Of a stretch of DNA of 64,000 nucleotides, positions 1 through 10,849 are shown piece by piece. Origin of the DNA: Limnanthes douglasii subsp. nivea. Lineage: Eukaryota > Streptophyta > Magnoliopsida > Brassicales > Limnanthaceae. The position numbers were made by a program, and so were the translations under genes. The notes under the pieces are model-generated. The model searched no databases and had not been told where the DNA came from. It worked only from the letters and a program-made list of their open reading frames with translations. Every line of letters starts with the position of its first letter. The first letter of the stretch is position 1. The stretch is taken from contig JAUPFV010000005.1 in assembly GCA_036936605.1 (NCBI GenBank), positions 55,882,742 through 55,946,741 on the forward strand, given 5' to 3'.

Positions 1-486
1 TTTGAGAGAGAACCTTAGACCTTTTTTATTGGTGTTATATCTACGAATGAGTTCCTAAGACATGAGGATGCTATCCAATATGTTACATCATAGAATAGGG
101 TGAGTTAATTAGTGAGGAAAAATACTAATTAATTCTATTAGAAATATTTTTTTAGATGACTTTGTAGATAACGTTGTAACACATCACGGGCCTAAAATCA
201 CAAGGTGATGATGGGCTGTTTGTTTTATGGATTAGATGGGTTTGGGTTTAATTCCAATTCGGGTCCATAAAATTATTAAGGAATAAGTTATAGACCGCTT
301 TAAAGAGGTCATTACCTGTGATTGGCCATAAGGATTTGAAGAAACTATATTTGAAGTTGTCAAGAACAGAGGCCTTGTTATCGTCGATACTAAAGAGGGC
401 CCTTTTTTTATCTCATCCTGAGTGATGGACGGATCATATGGGCCTTATCTTTTGATTGAGCTTAGATGAGATTAGGTTGTTGATAC
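1..486. other. Unassigned flank left of element A
   Basis: No open reading frame or family signature could be recognised here on either strand. The sequence ends at the left edge of element A's LTR. It may be part of an older repeat, but no terminal motif or protein match supports that. Confidence 0.4.
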
Positions 487-814
487 CGATAAGTCTCAGA
501 ATATCTGGAGTAGATTATCGGGTAATGTGTATGGAAAAAAGGGTGTCAGACAAACAAGTACAAGATTCTAGAGAGAGAATGTAGTCAAAATAAAGTACCA
601 ATGATTAGTAGGTACCCTTTTGGGGAAAATGATATTTCCTTATATAGTGTCAATGGTGGGCTCCACTGTCACATGTTATGTTTACTCTAATTACATGTTA
701 GGCCCCATATTTATATTTATGTCTTACATTTTCTATCTTTATAAGTAAGTCCATGTATATTTATATATTATAAATTGGACCCCTTATTATCCTTGGTATT
801 TTATGCCCTTATCA
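487..814 (-). repeat. 3' LTR of element A
   Basis: The 28 bases starting at 487 match the remnant next to the primer binding site at 10685-10712, with 2 differences. The LTR ends in CTTATCA at 808-814, the inverted repeat of the expected start TGATAAG (here CGATAAG, first base mutated). A pyrimidine-rich stretch follows at 815, the complement of a polypurine tract, in the same arrangement as in element C. A minus-strand TATATAAG lies near 639-648. Length is about 328 bp. Confidence 0.75.
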
Positions 815-1059
815 GTAGACCCTTAGTTTTGCGGAGAGCCGAGCAAAAACTACTTGAGTGCAGAATTATCGGGTCGGGATTCTTCGTGGGCTTATCTGTC
901 GATCCTCTTAGTATCATGGTTTTGCCGATCCTTTGCCAAGGGTCTAAAATGTCGACCCTTTATGATTGGCTTTGCCCGACGCCGAGCTTCTGATTCGCTG
1001 AGCTGTGGTGGGCTCGATTGCGCTTCTTCATGGCAAACCTTTGACACGCTTGTTTTCTT

Positions 1060-1068
1060 TATAAATAT
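1060..1068 (+). promoter_or_regulatory. TATA box for the antisense ORF of element A
   Basis: A TATAAATAT motif lies on the plus strand outside the LTR and about 85 bp upstream of the aORF start region. Element C has the same kind of box at the same relative place, which supports a dedicated antisense promoter rather than LTR-driven transcription. Confidence 0.5.
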
Positions 1069-1148
1069 TCTATCATTTTAACTAAGTTTTAGAGAGATAA
1101 ACTCTTACTGCTCCTCCCTTTCTAGAGAGAGAAAATCCAATTTAGTTT

Positions 1149-4100
1149 ATAAGAAGACCTCCGTCTTACAAGAAACCGAAAAAGAAGTCTGAATCTCCTG
1201 AGAAACTAGTCTTTGGTTTCATCGACTATTTACAAATCACCGATCGGGCAGAAGAATACTGAGCCGTCAGGTTAATCCACAAGGGTACTGTATCGCCCTT
1301 GAGTTCGGAACCGTTGATCTTCCCAAAACTTAAAAATCCGAGCCCCTCGAACCTTTCCCTTAACGCGAATCTTCCGACCACCCCAAGGGCTTCTTCGTCG
1401 AGGAGGCCTACCGGTGCTGCTCATTCTTCTCCCAGAAGATCCGATGCTGAAAATCTCCCCACTTCTTCAAGACCTCGGAATACTATCAACCAACCCAAAA
1501 CTCCGTTTCTGACTATGGGTGACTCTAGCTCCTCATCCACTCCTCCTCACGAATATGTTCAACTGACCCCGGTTATCATGGGATGTCAGACCAACCACAA
1601 CACTACGACTACTCTTAAATGGGTGGTTCAGCAAGATGAAGAGAGGAGGAAGCGCGAAGAAGCTGCTGCTAAAAAGGCTAGAGTCCCAGAACCTGGCCAC
1701 GTCCGGACCAATAGTAGCTCAAGTACGGTCCTTGCAACTTCTATCTTTCGTGGGTTGACATCCGCTGATAAATCCCTACCCACGAGAGCAAAAAATGCCG
1801 AATCTGTAAAAACAACTCATAAGTCTTCCAAAAACGCTGCATCAGCGGGTGTTGAAGGTAAACTCGCTGAGAGAACTAGTCATAAATCCTCCTCCAATGG
1901 AGCTGCATCGGTAAAGGTCAAGGAAAAACTTGTTGAAAAGGCTACACACAAACTTTCTAAGGTAATTTCATCGACAAGGGTTGATGACGATGCTACTGGA
2001 AAAAACACTCTTAAACCTTCCTCAAAGGCCTCTGCATCGACGAAGGTCGGAAGCAAAGATGCTGAGAAAACCAGCCAAAAAACCTTCAAGGCATCTGCGT
2101 CGGTGAGAGTTAAAGACGCGCCTATCATGGTATCTGAACCACTAGGAGCTGAAAATGAAAACACCGAACCAGGCGTTCCAACAAATCTGGAATCTAGAAA
2201 TACCATCGTTGTTGGTGACGTTGAAAAGGAACCGCTGCCTCCTGGAATCGTCGATGTTGTAACCGGTTACCACATTCGTCTTACCAACGAACATATCCTG
2301 TCCCTTTTCAACGACAAATACCTATACTATTCTCCCGATGAGGAATAAGGTTTGAAGAGAATCTAGGGAATTCCTGAGTGTGTTAAAGTCCCCTTCCCCA
2401 AGCCTGGTAAGACTTCATTATCCGTAGAGGCTCGACAAATAGTATTTTTCACCGAGCTCTTCAATTGGGGTCTGCGACTTCTCTTTGATCCCGAAATCGT
2501 CAGGTATTTTGAGATCATTGAGATATGTCCGACCCAACTAACCCCTAACGCTTGGTATACTCTAATGTCTACTATCATGACTTCTCGACTATCTGGGATC
2601 CCAATCTCCATGGAGAAATATGTAGGGATATCTGGGCTGTCAAAATCTTTGAAGCTTCCCTTCTTCTACTCCCCCTTGCCGACCCAAAGAAGATAGTAAA
2701 CAAATTACTGGAGGCTGACTAATCATGGAAATACCGGTTCGTCTTTATCAACGGCGCTTGGGAAAACGACCGACCCTAAAACAGAGAAAATCCTAGACGT
2801 CTTACATTCAAATGGATTCTTGAAGGTATGTATTTGGGTTTTTTTTATCGGTGATTCTCTTTTAGTTTTGCAAGGTAACTATTCAGTAGTTGAGGAAAAC
2901 GCATCTTAAGGAAGCTTCGGTAATTTTTTCCAAACTCCGAGCCTTTTCCAGGAAGAATTGAGGCCAGAAGTTTCACCAATACTTCAAAAACACTAATCTT
3001 ATCAACAACAACCTTTGGCGTTGCTCCAACGACATTCTGAGCCTCGAAGAACTACAGACCCCTCCTGATGTTGTTGACTTCGTGAGAGGACCGAGGACCC
3101 AAACTTTGAGGTATTTTTGCCTAAACGTAATCGGGCGCCAAATAAACGTGTGAAATCAGAAGAGCTGTCTGATGCAGAAAATGAGAAAGGCGACGACGTG
3201 AACAAACCTATTGAAGTCCCGCCCTCAGAACCAGATACCATTTTCATCCTCAGTGACCCAGCTGTGAGTGATGACAAATCTCTTGCGGCTGTCAAGGGAG
3301 GGAAGAAAATTCGTGGCAACAAAAGGAAAAATGACGTTGTGGCTGAAGAAGGGAACCTTTCTTTAAACAAAAAGTTTAAATGGGAAGGTTGTTGCACACG
3401 AAGTGCATGTCGACCTTACCACGGAGAAAATCACCATTCCCACCATGTTCGAAGAATTTGGTTGTGTGAAGCTGTCTACCCTCGTCGAGGCTTGTGAGAG
3501 AGGGCAGGAATCAGAAGGAAATCACTCTGGAGGTAAAAACAAAGCCTCGAGTCATTCAGGTGATCTTGTTGTACTAGGCCAAGGAACTTTGACACGCCCT
3601 GACCCCGCGTTCTTGCCTATTCGCGCCCAAAGCTCGAACTCTTTCTTCCTTCAAGACTCAAACGTCTTGGCCAACTCTCTGCAGAACATGCTCGCCCTCA
3701 TAGCCCAAAAAGGAGAGAGAAGTGTTGAAGCTTCAGAGGGAACTTGCCGAGCTCAAAATAAGCGTTTCTTCCAAGCTAAAGAGTCACAAGACTCAATTGA
3801 TCTTGCCAACCAACGGGCCGACACTGCCAAGGCTAAAATTCGGGCTTTCGATATGAAAGAAAAAGACTGGGAAAAAACTGTCTCCCAAGCCAAGGAAGAT
3901 TGCACCAAAGTTTTCGAGGAGTTGGCAGCTCAGAAGCTTCAAAATGGTTTCCTTCGTTGGTAATCGACAAAAATGGCTAAGGAAATTCGGGAGCTCCGAA
4001 TGACCCTCGACCAAAGCGCGGAAGAAAACCGTTTCTTTGTCGTTAAGTGCAAAAAGGTCATGGAGAAGGAAGTCGCCAACGCGAGGGCCGTCTATGTTCT

Positions 4101-4240
4101 GAATTTCCACGCTCATTGGCTCGAATTCCACTTGGTTCAATGTGGTTAGATGTCCTTGAAGAAGACTGCCCGAAGGCGTTGATTGCACCGACCCTGAATT
4201 TGAAGACACCGAACCAACCGATGAATCCTCCGATGCTTGA
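1149..4240 (+). pseudogene. Antisense extra ORF (aORF) of element A, broken
   Basis: This is the plus-strand ORF typical of Tat elements, lying between pol and the 3' LTR and pointing against pol. The start aligns with the aORF of C, but its ATG is ATA at 1149-1151. The shared N-terminal motif VFG..DYL......A.EY is present, then a TGA interrupts near 1261. An open stretch to 2348 is rich in Ser, Lys and Thr. Around 2440-2700 lies the conserved domain (ELFNWGLR, then PTQLTPNAWYTL) also seen in B and C; it resembles the family called 'putative gypsy type transposon' (Transposase_28), from memory. A GT at 2826 marks the conserved intron position. A Lys-rich, coiled-coil-like tail follows at 3117-3963. 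Function is unknown. Confidence 0.65.
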
Positions 4241-4449
4241 ACTCTGCAGCTCAGATCTTTATGTTTTTTTTAATAATCAAGACTTGACTTGTTTGTCTTT
4301 GGTGGACTTTTTATTCACACCTGTTTTTTTGTTTTGTTTTTAAGACTATGTTTATCATCCTGCCTCTTTTTGCAATCGAAAGTGATCAGTTTCCGATGCC
4401 AAGATTTAATGGATTTTATTGCGTCTGAATTTGTAGATAAACTCATGGT

Positions 4450-4812
4450 TGAAAAAAGGCCTTGTGACAGGCTCGACTTTGTCAATCAACGTTAATGTTG
4501 AAAAAACCCTTTAGTAGATTCGAATGTGTTGATCAACTTGAAAGTTAAAAAAACCATTTAATGAGTTCGACATTGTTGATCAACTTGAACGTTGAAAAAC
4601 CCTTTAACGGGTTTGACATCGTTGATCAACTTAAAAGTTGAAAAACCCTCTTAAGAGGTTCGATATCGTTGTTCAACTTGAAAGCTGAAAAAACCTCTTG
4701 ACAGGTTCGACATTTTTTATCAACTTGAAAGTTGAAAAACCTTTTTAACAGGTTCGATATTATTGATCAACTTGAAAGTTGAAAAACTCTTTTAACAGGT
4801 TCGACACTGTTA
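4450..4812. repeat. Tandem repeats of about 46 bp in element A
   Basis: About eight imperfect units of roughly 46 bp, each containing TTGATCAACTTGAAAGTTGA followed by AAAACC...GGTTCGACAT. They lie between the end of the aORF and the end of pol, where B and C carry unrelated arrays. Short ORFs here are repeat artefacts. Confidence 0.85.
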
Positions 4813-4854
4813 CCAATATGGGCTCTAAAAGTTTACTAAAACGGGTCGATTTAA

Positions 4855-4910
4855 GTAGACACCTCATTAAAACCTCCCCACGCCACCAGGTTAGGAAAGG
4901 GTGTGCCCCC
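4855..4910. other. Conserved post-pol block of element A
   Basis: This non-coding stretch contains GACACCTCATTAAAACC, a CC-rich part, then AGG.TAGGAAAG. It lies just downstream of the pol end. The same block is recognisable in C (17192-17245 and 29640-29693) and in B (36890-36943, opposite strand), although the surrounding repeats are unrelated. Confidence 0.6.
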
Positions 4911-5019
4911 GACAAAAGTTGTCTTACAATGGAAGTGCAAAACGATAAAATTTACAAATCATTCCAAGTACAATTTAAGATGCTCGATATTCCAAGGGAG
5001 ACGTAGAGGTTGACCAAAT

Positions 5020-8002
5020 TTATCTTTCAACCGATAAGTTCACGACTTTACTTTTTCTATCACTTGGTACGGTCCTTCCCAATTAGGTGCCAACTTCCCA
5101 AGATGTTTGTATTTTGTATGGAGGAAAACTTTTCGAATTTTTTTCCCCAACTTTGAAGTCTCTTCTCCAAACTTTCGAAGCATACCTACTCCTCGTCAAG
5201 GTCTGATAATGCAAGGAGCTTAGATGAGCCTTAGCTCGTTTTTCCTCTATTAAATCCAATGCCAAAGCCCGATTTTTATCATTAGCACTTTCCTCGTAAT
5301 GGTTGATTCTGAAAGAAGGAAACATTGTCTCTGCGGAGATTACCGCATCCATGCCGTATACCAGAGCGTAAATGTTAAAAATCGCCATACCGACAATAAA
5401 TGTTAGACCATATGAATTTTAGCACATCTTTAGCTCTGGTTCCTGACAATGGCTCCGCTTCAACCCATTTTGAGAAATAATCCACTGTGACCACGATAGT
5501 TTGTCTTCCTCCAGTTTCTAATGGAAGTGGTCCTACTAGATCTATCCCCCACCTGTCGAATGGTAGACCTTCAGAGATGGATTCAAGGAGGACTGCTGGG
5601 GTGTGGATTGAATTGGCAAACCTGTGGCATGTATTGCATATTTTGACCAACTCTTTGGCGTCGGCAGATAACGTAGGACAGTAGAAACCTAAAAAAAGAA
5701 CTCTCCTAATTAGTGTCTTGAAGCCCCAATGTGCCGACCCTTCACCATCATGTAGCGCGGACAATACCATCTATGATTCTTCGCACATCAGACAACTTAA
5801 CAGAGGTCTGCTTGCAGATTTCTTATAGAGAACATTTCCCAATAAGACAAAACCTCGCGCCTTGTAGCGAATGCTCTTTGGCAGTGTTTTATCATCATGC
5901 AATACTTCCTCAGCCAAGAACTTCATAATGTTACTCCTCCAATCAGTGTTCGAAACCGTTGAAATTTGACAAGCCATGTCTAGTCGACTTTCGAGGTCTT
6001 TTCTCTTCAAAATAGATGGATATTCCTGAGTCAAAATCCAGGGGTATTCTCCTACATATGCTGTTGTTGCCAATGAATCAACGATTGTATTATCTTCCCT
6101 TTGGACATGCTCATAAGTAACCTTTCTAAAAGACGAAGCCAAAATTCTCAAATCCGCTAAGTATTGCACTAGATGTTCTTTTCTAGTCTCGGATTATCCC
6201 GTTGCGTGATTAATCAGCAGTTACGAATCGCTTATCAGCCGAACGTTTCTAGCTCCACAAACCTGCGCCAACCTTAAACCCTTCAGTGTTGCCTCGTACT
6301 CGGCTTCGTTGTTCGAAGCTTTGAAACCAGAACGAATCACTTGATGCATCGCGATCCTTGTTGGTGTAGAAATCTGGACACCACCCCCGCATCCTCTGAT
6401 ACTTGAACCACCATCAGTTCTGACTATCCACTCATCCGCATTTACCTCTGGTTCGGCTGCTACTTCCTCAGGCCTACCGGAATGAAACTCCACTAAGAAG
6501 TCTGCTAAAGTTTGCCCTTTAATAGCCGTTGTCGGTTCAAAATCTATATCGAAGTCCCCTAACTCTACCGACTATTTCAACATACGACCAGAAATATCGG
6601 GTCGCTATAATTTTTTTTTATGCGGAATGCAGTTTGAACCATAATATAATGACCTTGAAAATACGGTCGCATTTTCTAGCAGCTGTTACAAGATCCAATG
6701 CTAATTTTTTGAGCTTCAAATATCGCTTTTCAGCATCCAACAGACTTTTTCTCACATAATAGACAAGTATAGGGATCCTATCCTCTTCTAGAATTAAAAC
6801 CGCGCTCATCGCATGCTCTGAGACCGCTATACACAGGAACACAATTTCTCGGGGTAATGGTTTTGTCAGCAGCGTTGGGATTCAAGTAATTTTTTATGTT
6901 GAAAAAAGCTTCGGTACATTCAGGTGTCCAAACTGTTATTCTTAGCATTCCTTAACAATTGAAAAAATGGTGTGCACTTGTTAGAAGATCGCGTGATGAA
7001 TCTGTTCAGTGATGCCAGTCGTTCAGTCAAAATCTATACCCCTTTAATATTCCTTGGGGGTGCCATACTATTCAGGGCGCTTAACTGGGTTGGATTTTCC
7101 TATATCCATTTCTTTCTGATCATGAACCCTAGGAATTTTCCGGACCGAACTCCGAAAGAGCACTTCTATGGATTCAATTTGAAATTCACCTTTCTGAGGT
7201 TCTTGAATGTTTCTTCAAGGTCGGCAAAATGATTTTCATACGTGACGCTCTTGACCAACATGTCATAATATATAGACCTCAACATTTTTCCCAATCTGTT
7301 CCTCAAAGACCTTATTCACAAGCCTCTGATAAGTAGCCCATGCATTCTTCAGACCAAATAAAATAACCTTGTAACAGTATAAACTCCTCCCTGTGATAAA
7401 TGTGGTGCTTTTCTGATCTCTTGGATCCAGCTTTATTTGGTTGTACCCTGCGTAGGCATTCACAAACAATAATAACTTGTTTTCTGACGTCGAATCTACC
7501 AACTGGTCAATCCTTGGTATGGGAAATGGGTCCTTATGACACACTCTGTCGAGGTCCGTGAAGTCTACGCACATTCTCCATTTTTCGTTTTTATTTTCCA
7601 CCAAAACTGGATTTTCTGTCCAACGCGGATACTGGGACTCCCTTATATGTCCTACCCTTGTTATCCTTTCAACCTCTGAAATAATTTCCTCTACCTTTTC
7701 TTAGGAGAAAGCTCGGCGTTTTTGCGTTATAGGTCGAACACTTGGATTTATGGACAATTGATGATAGATAACACTCTCAGGGAACCATGTAACATCTTCT
7801 GAGCACCATGCAAACAAATGTATATTTTGTCCAAGAAAATCAATCAATTTTTACCGAAAAATGGGGATAAGTTTACACCAATCTTCAAAACTTTTCCTTT
7901 GGAAAATTCGTACTTTTCACAACTTTCATCGGTAAGTAATAATCCTGTGGTCTCTCTAGGATCGTCTGCAGGCTCATATCCAGGAGCCGACCCCACTAAC
8001 TG
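5020..8002 (-). pseudogene. RT-RNase H-integrase region of element A, decayed
   Basis: Fragments in several frames can be ordered by homology to C. RT includes WRMCVDFTDLDR (7263-7604) and a frameshifted YIDD/DMLVKS motif near 7250. The RT-linked RNase H part is at 6618-6842. The archaeal-like RNase H (RTDGGSS, NNEAEYEA) is at 6221-6493. An RNase H tail and integrase zinc-binding region (ELHDGEGSAHWG, CNTCH) run from 6169 to 5375. The integrase core keeps the first Asp (GIDLVGPLP), but reading jumps from the residues after it to LVYGMD near 5375, so the segment with the second Asp and the Glu is deleted. Not functional. Confidence 0.85.
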
Positions 8003-8005
8003 CTA
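8003..8005 (-). other. Protease/RT in-frame UAG with CAG-UUA context, element A
   Basis: The minus strand reads GAT TAG CAG TTA. The stop separates the protease segment from the RT segment in one frame. The context fits CAR-YYA, the plant read-through consensus known from tobacco mosaic virus. Equivalent stops are at 10847-10849 (B) and 33026-33028 (C). The duplicated copy is at 20451-20453. Confidence 0.6.
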
Positions 8006-10684
8006 ATCCTTTACATTGACCATCTTTTTATCTGATTTTGTTGCAAGTGCTGCTCGGTAACATTCTTTCACTGTCTTTTGGCTGCTTCTGACAACGCCGA
8101 CATTGTTTCCGATCACATACTTTAAACACTGATGAACCGTAGAGGTTACGACATGCATCCTTGACAACCAAGATTGGTTGAAAATTGCGTTATGTGACGT
8201 CAGAGTATCTACGACTATAAACAGGATCGTTACTTCTTTTTTGAAAGGCCCTCGTCCGAGCTGGACCACACCTTCAAACTCGCCGACTACCTCTGCCGAT
8301 GCTCATGTAAAACCAATAATAGTTCGATCCGATTTCAAGATCACTAGTTTATTCCTAAACCCTGATAAAGTTGATAAGAAAATAATGTTCGCCGAACTCC
8401 CAGTATCCACCAATATTCTCCGAACCTCCTCACCAGCAATAGCCGCTACAATTACGATTGCGTCTTCATGATGACTGACAATGTCTCTCATATCATCATC
8501 ATCAAAGCACAAAATGTGATATGTGTTCTAGTATAAGTGAGGCGAAGCTCTTGCCTCTAATTGTGTAGCCAGATTAACCACATGCCTCTTCCGAGACGAA
8601 TTGGTGATACCTGCCATTGAGTCGCCCCCGAAAATAATTAGAGACTCGAAAAACTTACACAAGTCACTTACCTTTCCTCGCGCCACATGCACTACTTCCT
8701 CAATTACTCCGATCACATTCCTGTTTTTATCCGGGTCCAAATACTCAGTGGACACATCAAACGAACCGGTGACCTCGGATATCACCAAAGAGATTTTTTG
8801 CTGTGGCGCTGCTACAATCTGTTTAGCCGCTCTGCTTTGCTGAGCTTGTTTCTATACGTACTCAAGCAATTTTCCATTGTTAATTTGTGCTTGCACTTCT
8901 TTCTTGAGCGCAATGTAATCTTTGGTATCATGACCTACGTCCTCATGATACCTACAGTAGCAATTGTTTCGGCATTTACGTTGAGTTCCGATCGGAAATG
9001 GCTTCCAGAAGTGTACACTTTTCCTTGACTTGTCGAAAATAGTTGCAACACATTCAGTCAAATCAGCAAAGTAGTCAGGTCGAACCCATTTATTCGATAT
9101 GGGTCGGTAATTGTTTCCCTGGTAATTATTTCGTACCCTCTGAGTCTGATTCCCGGATCCTTTCACGTTTGATTCCTGTGTTGCTGGTGCTACCGTAGTT
9201 ATCGGTTGTGGCTAAGGAATCATGACTGTTTTTTGTGGAGTCTTTTGATACGTAAGAACCAAAGCTTGAGTGGTTTGTTGGATTTGTGCTGCCAACTCCG
9301 ATGCTTCAGTTTCTTCAATCAGGATCTGCTTTTCTACCTGAGCTAACAAGGCAGAAAAGGTAAAAGCCTGTTTCTTCGTTACAGCTTGTTTCATCGGGCC
9401 AAGCAACAAGCCTAATCTATAACCAATCAGAGCCACACTTTCATCACAATAGTAAAGATTAGTCTTCGCATCTATAAAGCGTCGAGTATAATCCCTCAAA
9501 CTTTCTCCGACCTTTTGTCGGCAATTGACGATTGTATCTCTATTAGCTCGGAAGTTCTTACTTCCAACAAACTGCTACCTGAACATCATCCAGAACGTAC
9601 CGAAGTTTTTAATGCATCCCTGTGGCAATCGATTGTACCACTTTAATGCCCTGTCTTTAAATGTCATCGAGAATGCTCAACAGATCAACTTGTCATCGTT
9701 GTCGAATCTTAACATAAAATTCTTGAAAGCTTCCAGGTGGTTGTCAGGGTCTTTCTTTCCGTCATATTTTTTGAGCTTCAAGATATCAAAGTGTTTCGGG
9801 AGATGTCCCGACAAGATTTCATCTGATAACGGGGATGACCTCTAATTATGTCAGAGGCTAAAAGTTCAGCCTCCTAAACCTTCTAAATGACTTACAAATA
9901 ACCCTTCTTCGAGTGGGTTTGCGAATTGGCTTCCGATCCTGTAGCCACAAGACTGGATCCCTAATGGAAATTGAAACTGGAGGCCATTCTGCTGTTCCCT
10001 GTTAACTATGACTGTATCGACCTTTTCAGCAGACGTCGGAGTCACTTTATCGACGCTGTCACCTTGAGGTTTGACTATCTTTTCTTGTAGTGACTTACAC
10101 CTTCAAAGTTCTCGCTCCCTGGTCATTCTTTTATCCTTTATAAGACATCGGAAATCTCTGTCAGGGGAAGAAGACTCACACATATCTTCCCCCGTTGAAT
10201 ATTCGTACCCATGCTTGGCCCGTAATCTAGACTTATTTCTTGCAACCCACTGAGCCTTCGCACTCGAGTTCTGCCTTTGTAAAAATCCACTTCATCCCGA
10301 TCGAAAATGCAATTGGCTTCTTTCCCTTCCTCAAACGATCGTTCGCTTCGACCGTCGAGCCGTCACTTCTTCTCAGCCAAAGCCATTTTTTTCCTCAGCA
10401 TTTAGCTTAACAATGTCGTCCAACAGCTCTTGCCTCGTCATGATTAAGGTCGACCGTTTGCTTCATCCCTGATTACCCTGATCGTCATCACCAAATAACT
10501 CCTTAGAGTACCGACCCTCTAAATATGATTTCTCCTTGTCAGAACCTCTCTCATTTTCCTTTTCCTTTCTAGCCTCGACATTCCTAGCTTTGGTATTCAT
10601 TCCTTGAATTTTAAGTTTTTGATAGGGTCGAGATTTTGGGGAACTTGCTCTCCGGATATCTCTCTTTCCCACAGACGGCGCCAA
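8006..10684 (-). pseudogene. gag-protease of element A, decayed
   Basis: The Lys/Glu-rich gag N-terminus is at 10463-10684, next to the primer binding site. The gag core between about 9500 and 9900 is full of stops. A gag C-terminal part with the knuckle-like motif CRYHEDVGHDTKD is at 8852-9166 (the final Cys of the C-x2-H-x4-H-x4-C pattern is replaced). An aspartic protease with VDTGSSAN is at 8303-8512, followed by a protease C-terminal part (HQCLKY) at 8006-8269. The domain order matches intact element C. Multiple frameshifts and stops make it a pseudogene. Confidence 0.8.
10666..10683 (-). other. Primer binding site of element A
   Basis: The minus strand reads TGGCGCCGTCTGTGGGAA immediately inside the 5' LTR remnant. 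TGGCGCC-type sites are common in plant Tat and other gypsy elements. It fixes the element's orientation. Confidence 0.75.
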
Positions 10685-10712
10685 TGATAAGTCTCAGAAT
10701 ATCTAGAGTAGA
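10685..10712 (-). repeat. 5' LTR remnant of element A (28 bp)
   Basis: It starts with TGATAAG and matches the first 28 bases of the LTR at 487. It breaks off at 10712 and continues directly into the protease of element B. Confidence 0.75.
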
Positions 10713-10846
10713 CAGTCCATCAATGTTTAAAATATGCAGTTCAAGGGCAAGTAGGTGTTGTCCGAAGAAGTCAGAAGATAGCTAGAGAGTGCTATGCAAA
10801 AACTCTTGCTCCTAAGACTCTGGGGGCAGTTCGGATTAATGAAGAT

Positions 10847-10849
10847 TAG
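10847..10849 (+). other. Protease/RT in-frame UAG with CAG-UUA context, element B
   Basis: It reads GAT TAG CAG TTA, in frame with the upstream protease and downstream RT. The context fits CAR-YYA. The duplicated copy is at 23295-23297. Confidence 0.6.

Larger units (their letters stand above)
487..10712 (-). mobile_element. Tat-type Ty3/gypsy LTR retrotransposon A, degenerate, 5' LTR truncated
   Basis: Read on the minus strand, the order is 5' LTR remnant, primer binding site, gag, protease, in-frame UAG, RT, RNase H, integrase, tandem repeats, antisense extra ORF (plus strand), 3' LTR. This order, and the archaeal-like RNase H motif TDGGSS ahead of integrase, are typical of the plant Tat lineage. 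All ORFs carry stops and frameshifts. The right end stops after 28 bp of LTR, where sequence of element B begins in the middle of its protease, so no target duplication can be checked. Part of A (7238-10712) is repeated at 19686-23160 by the tandem duplication. Confidence 0.88.

Noticed and set aside
1880..2206. Minus-strand ORF opposite the A aORF
   Set aside because: It is a shadow of the Ser/Lys-rich plus-strand frame, which aligns with the aORFs of B and C.
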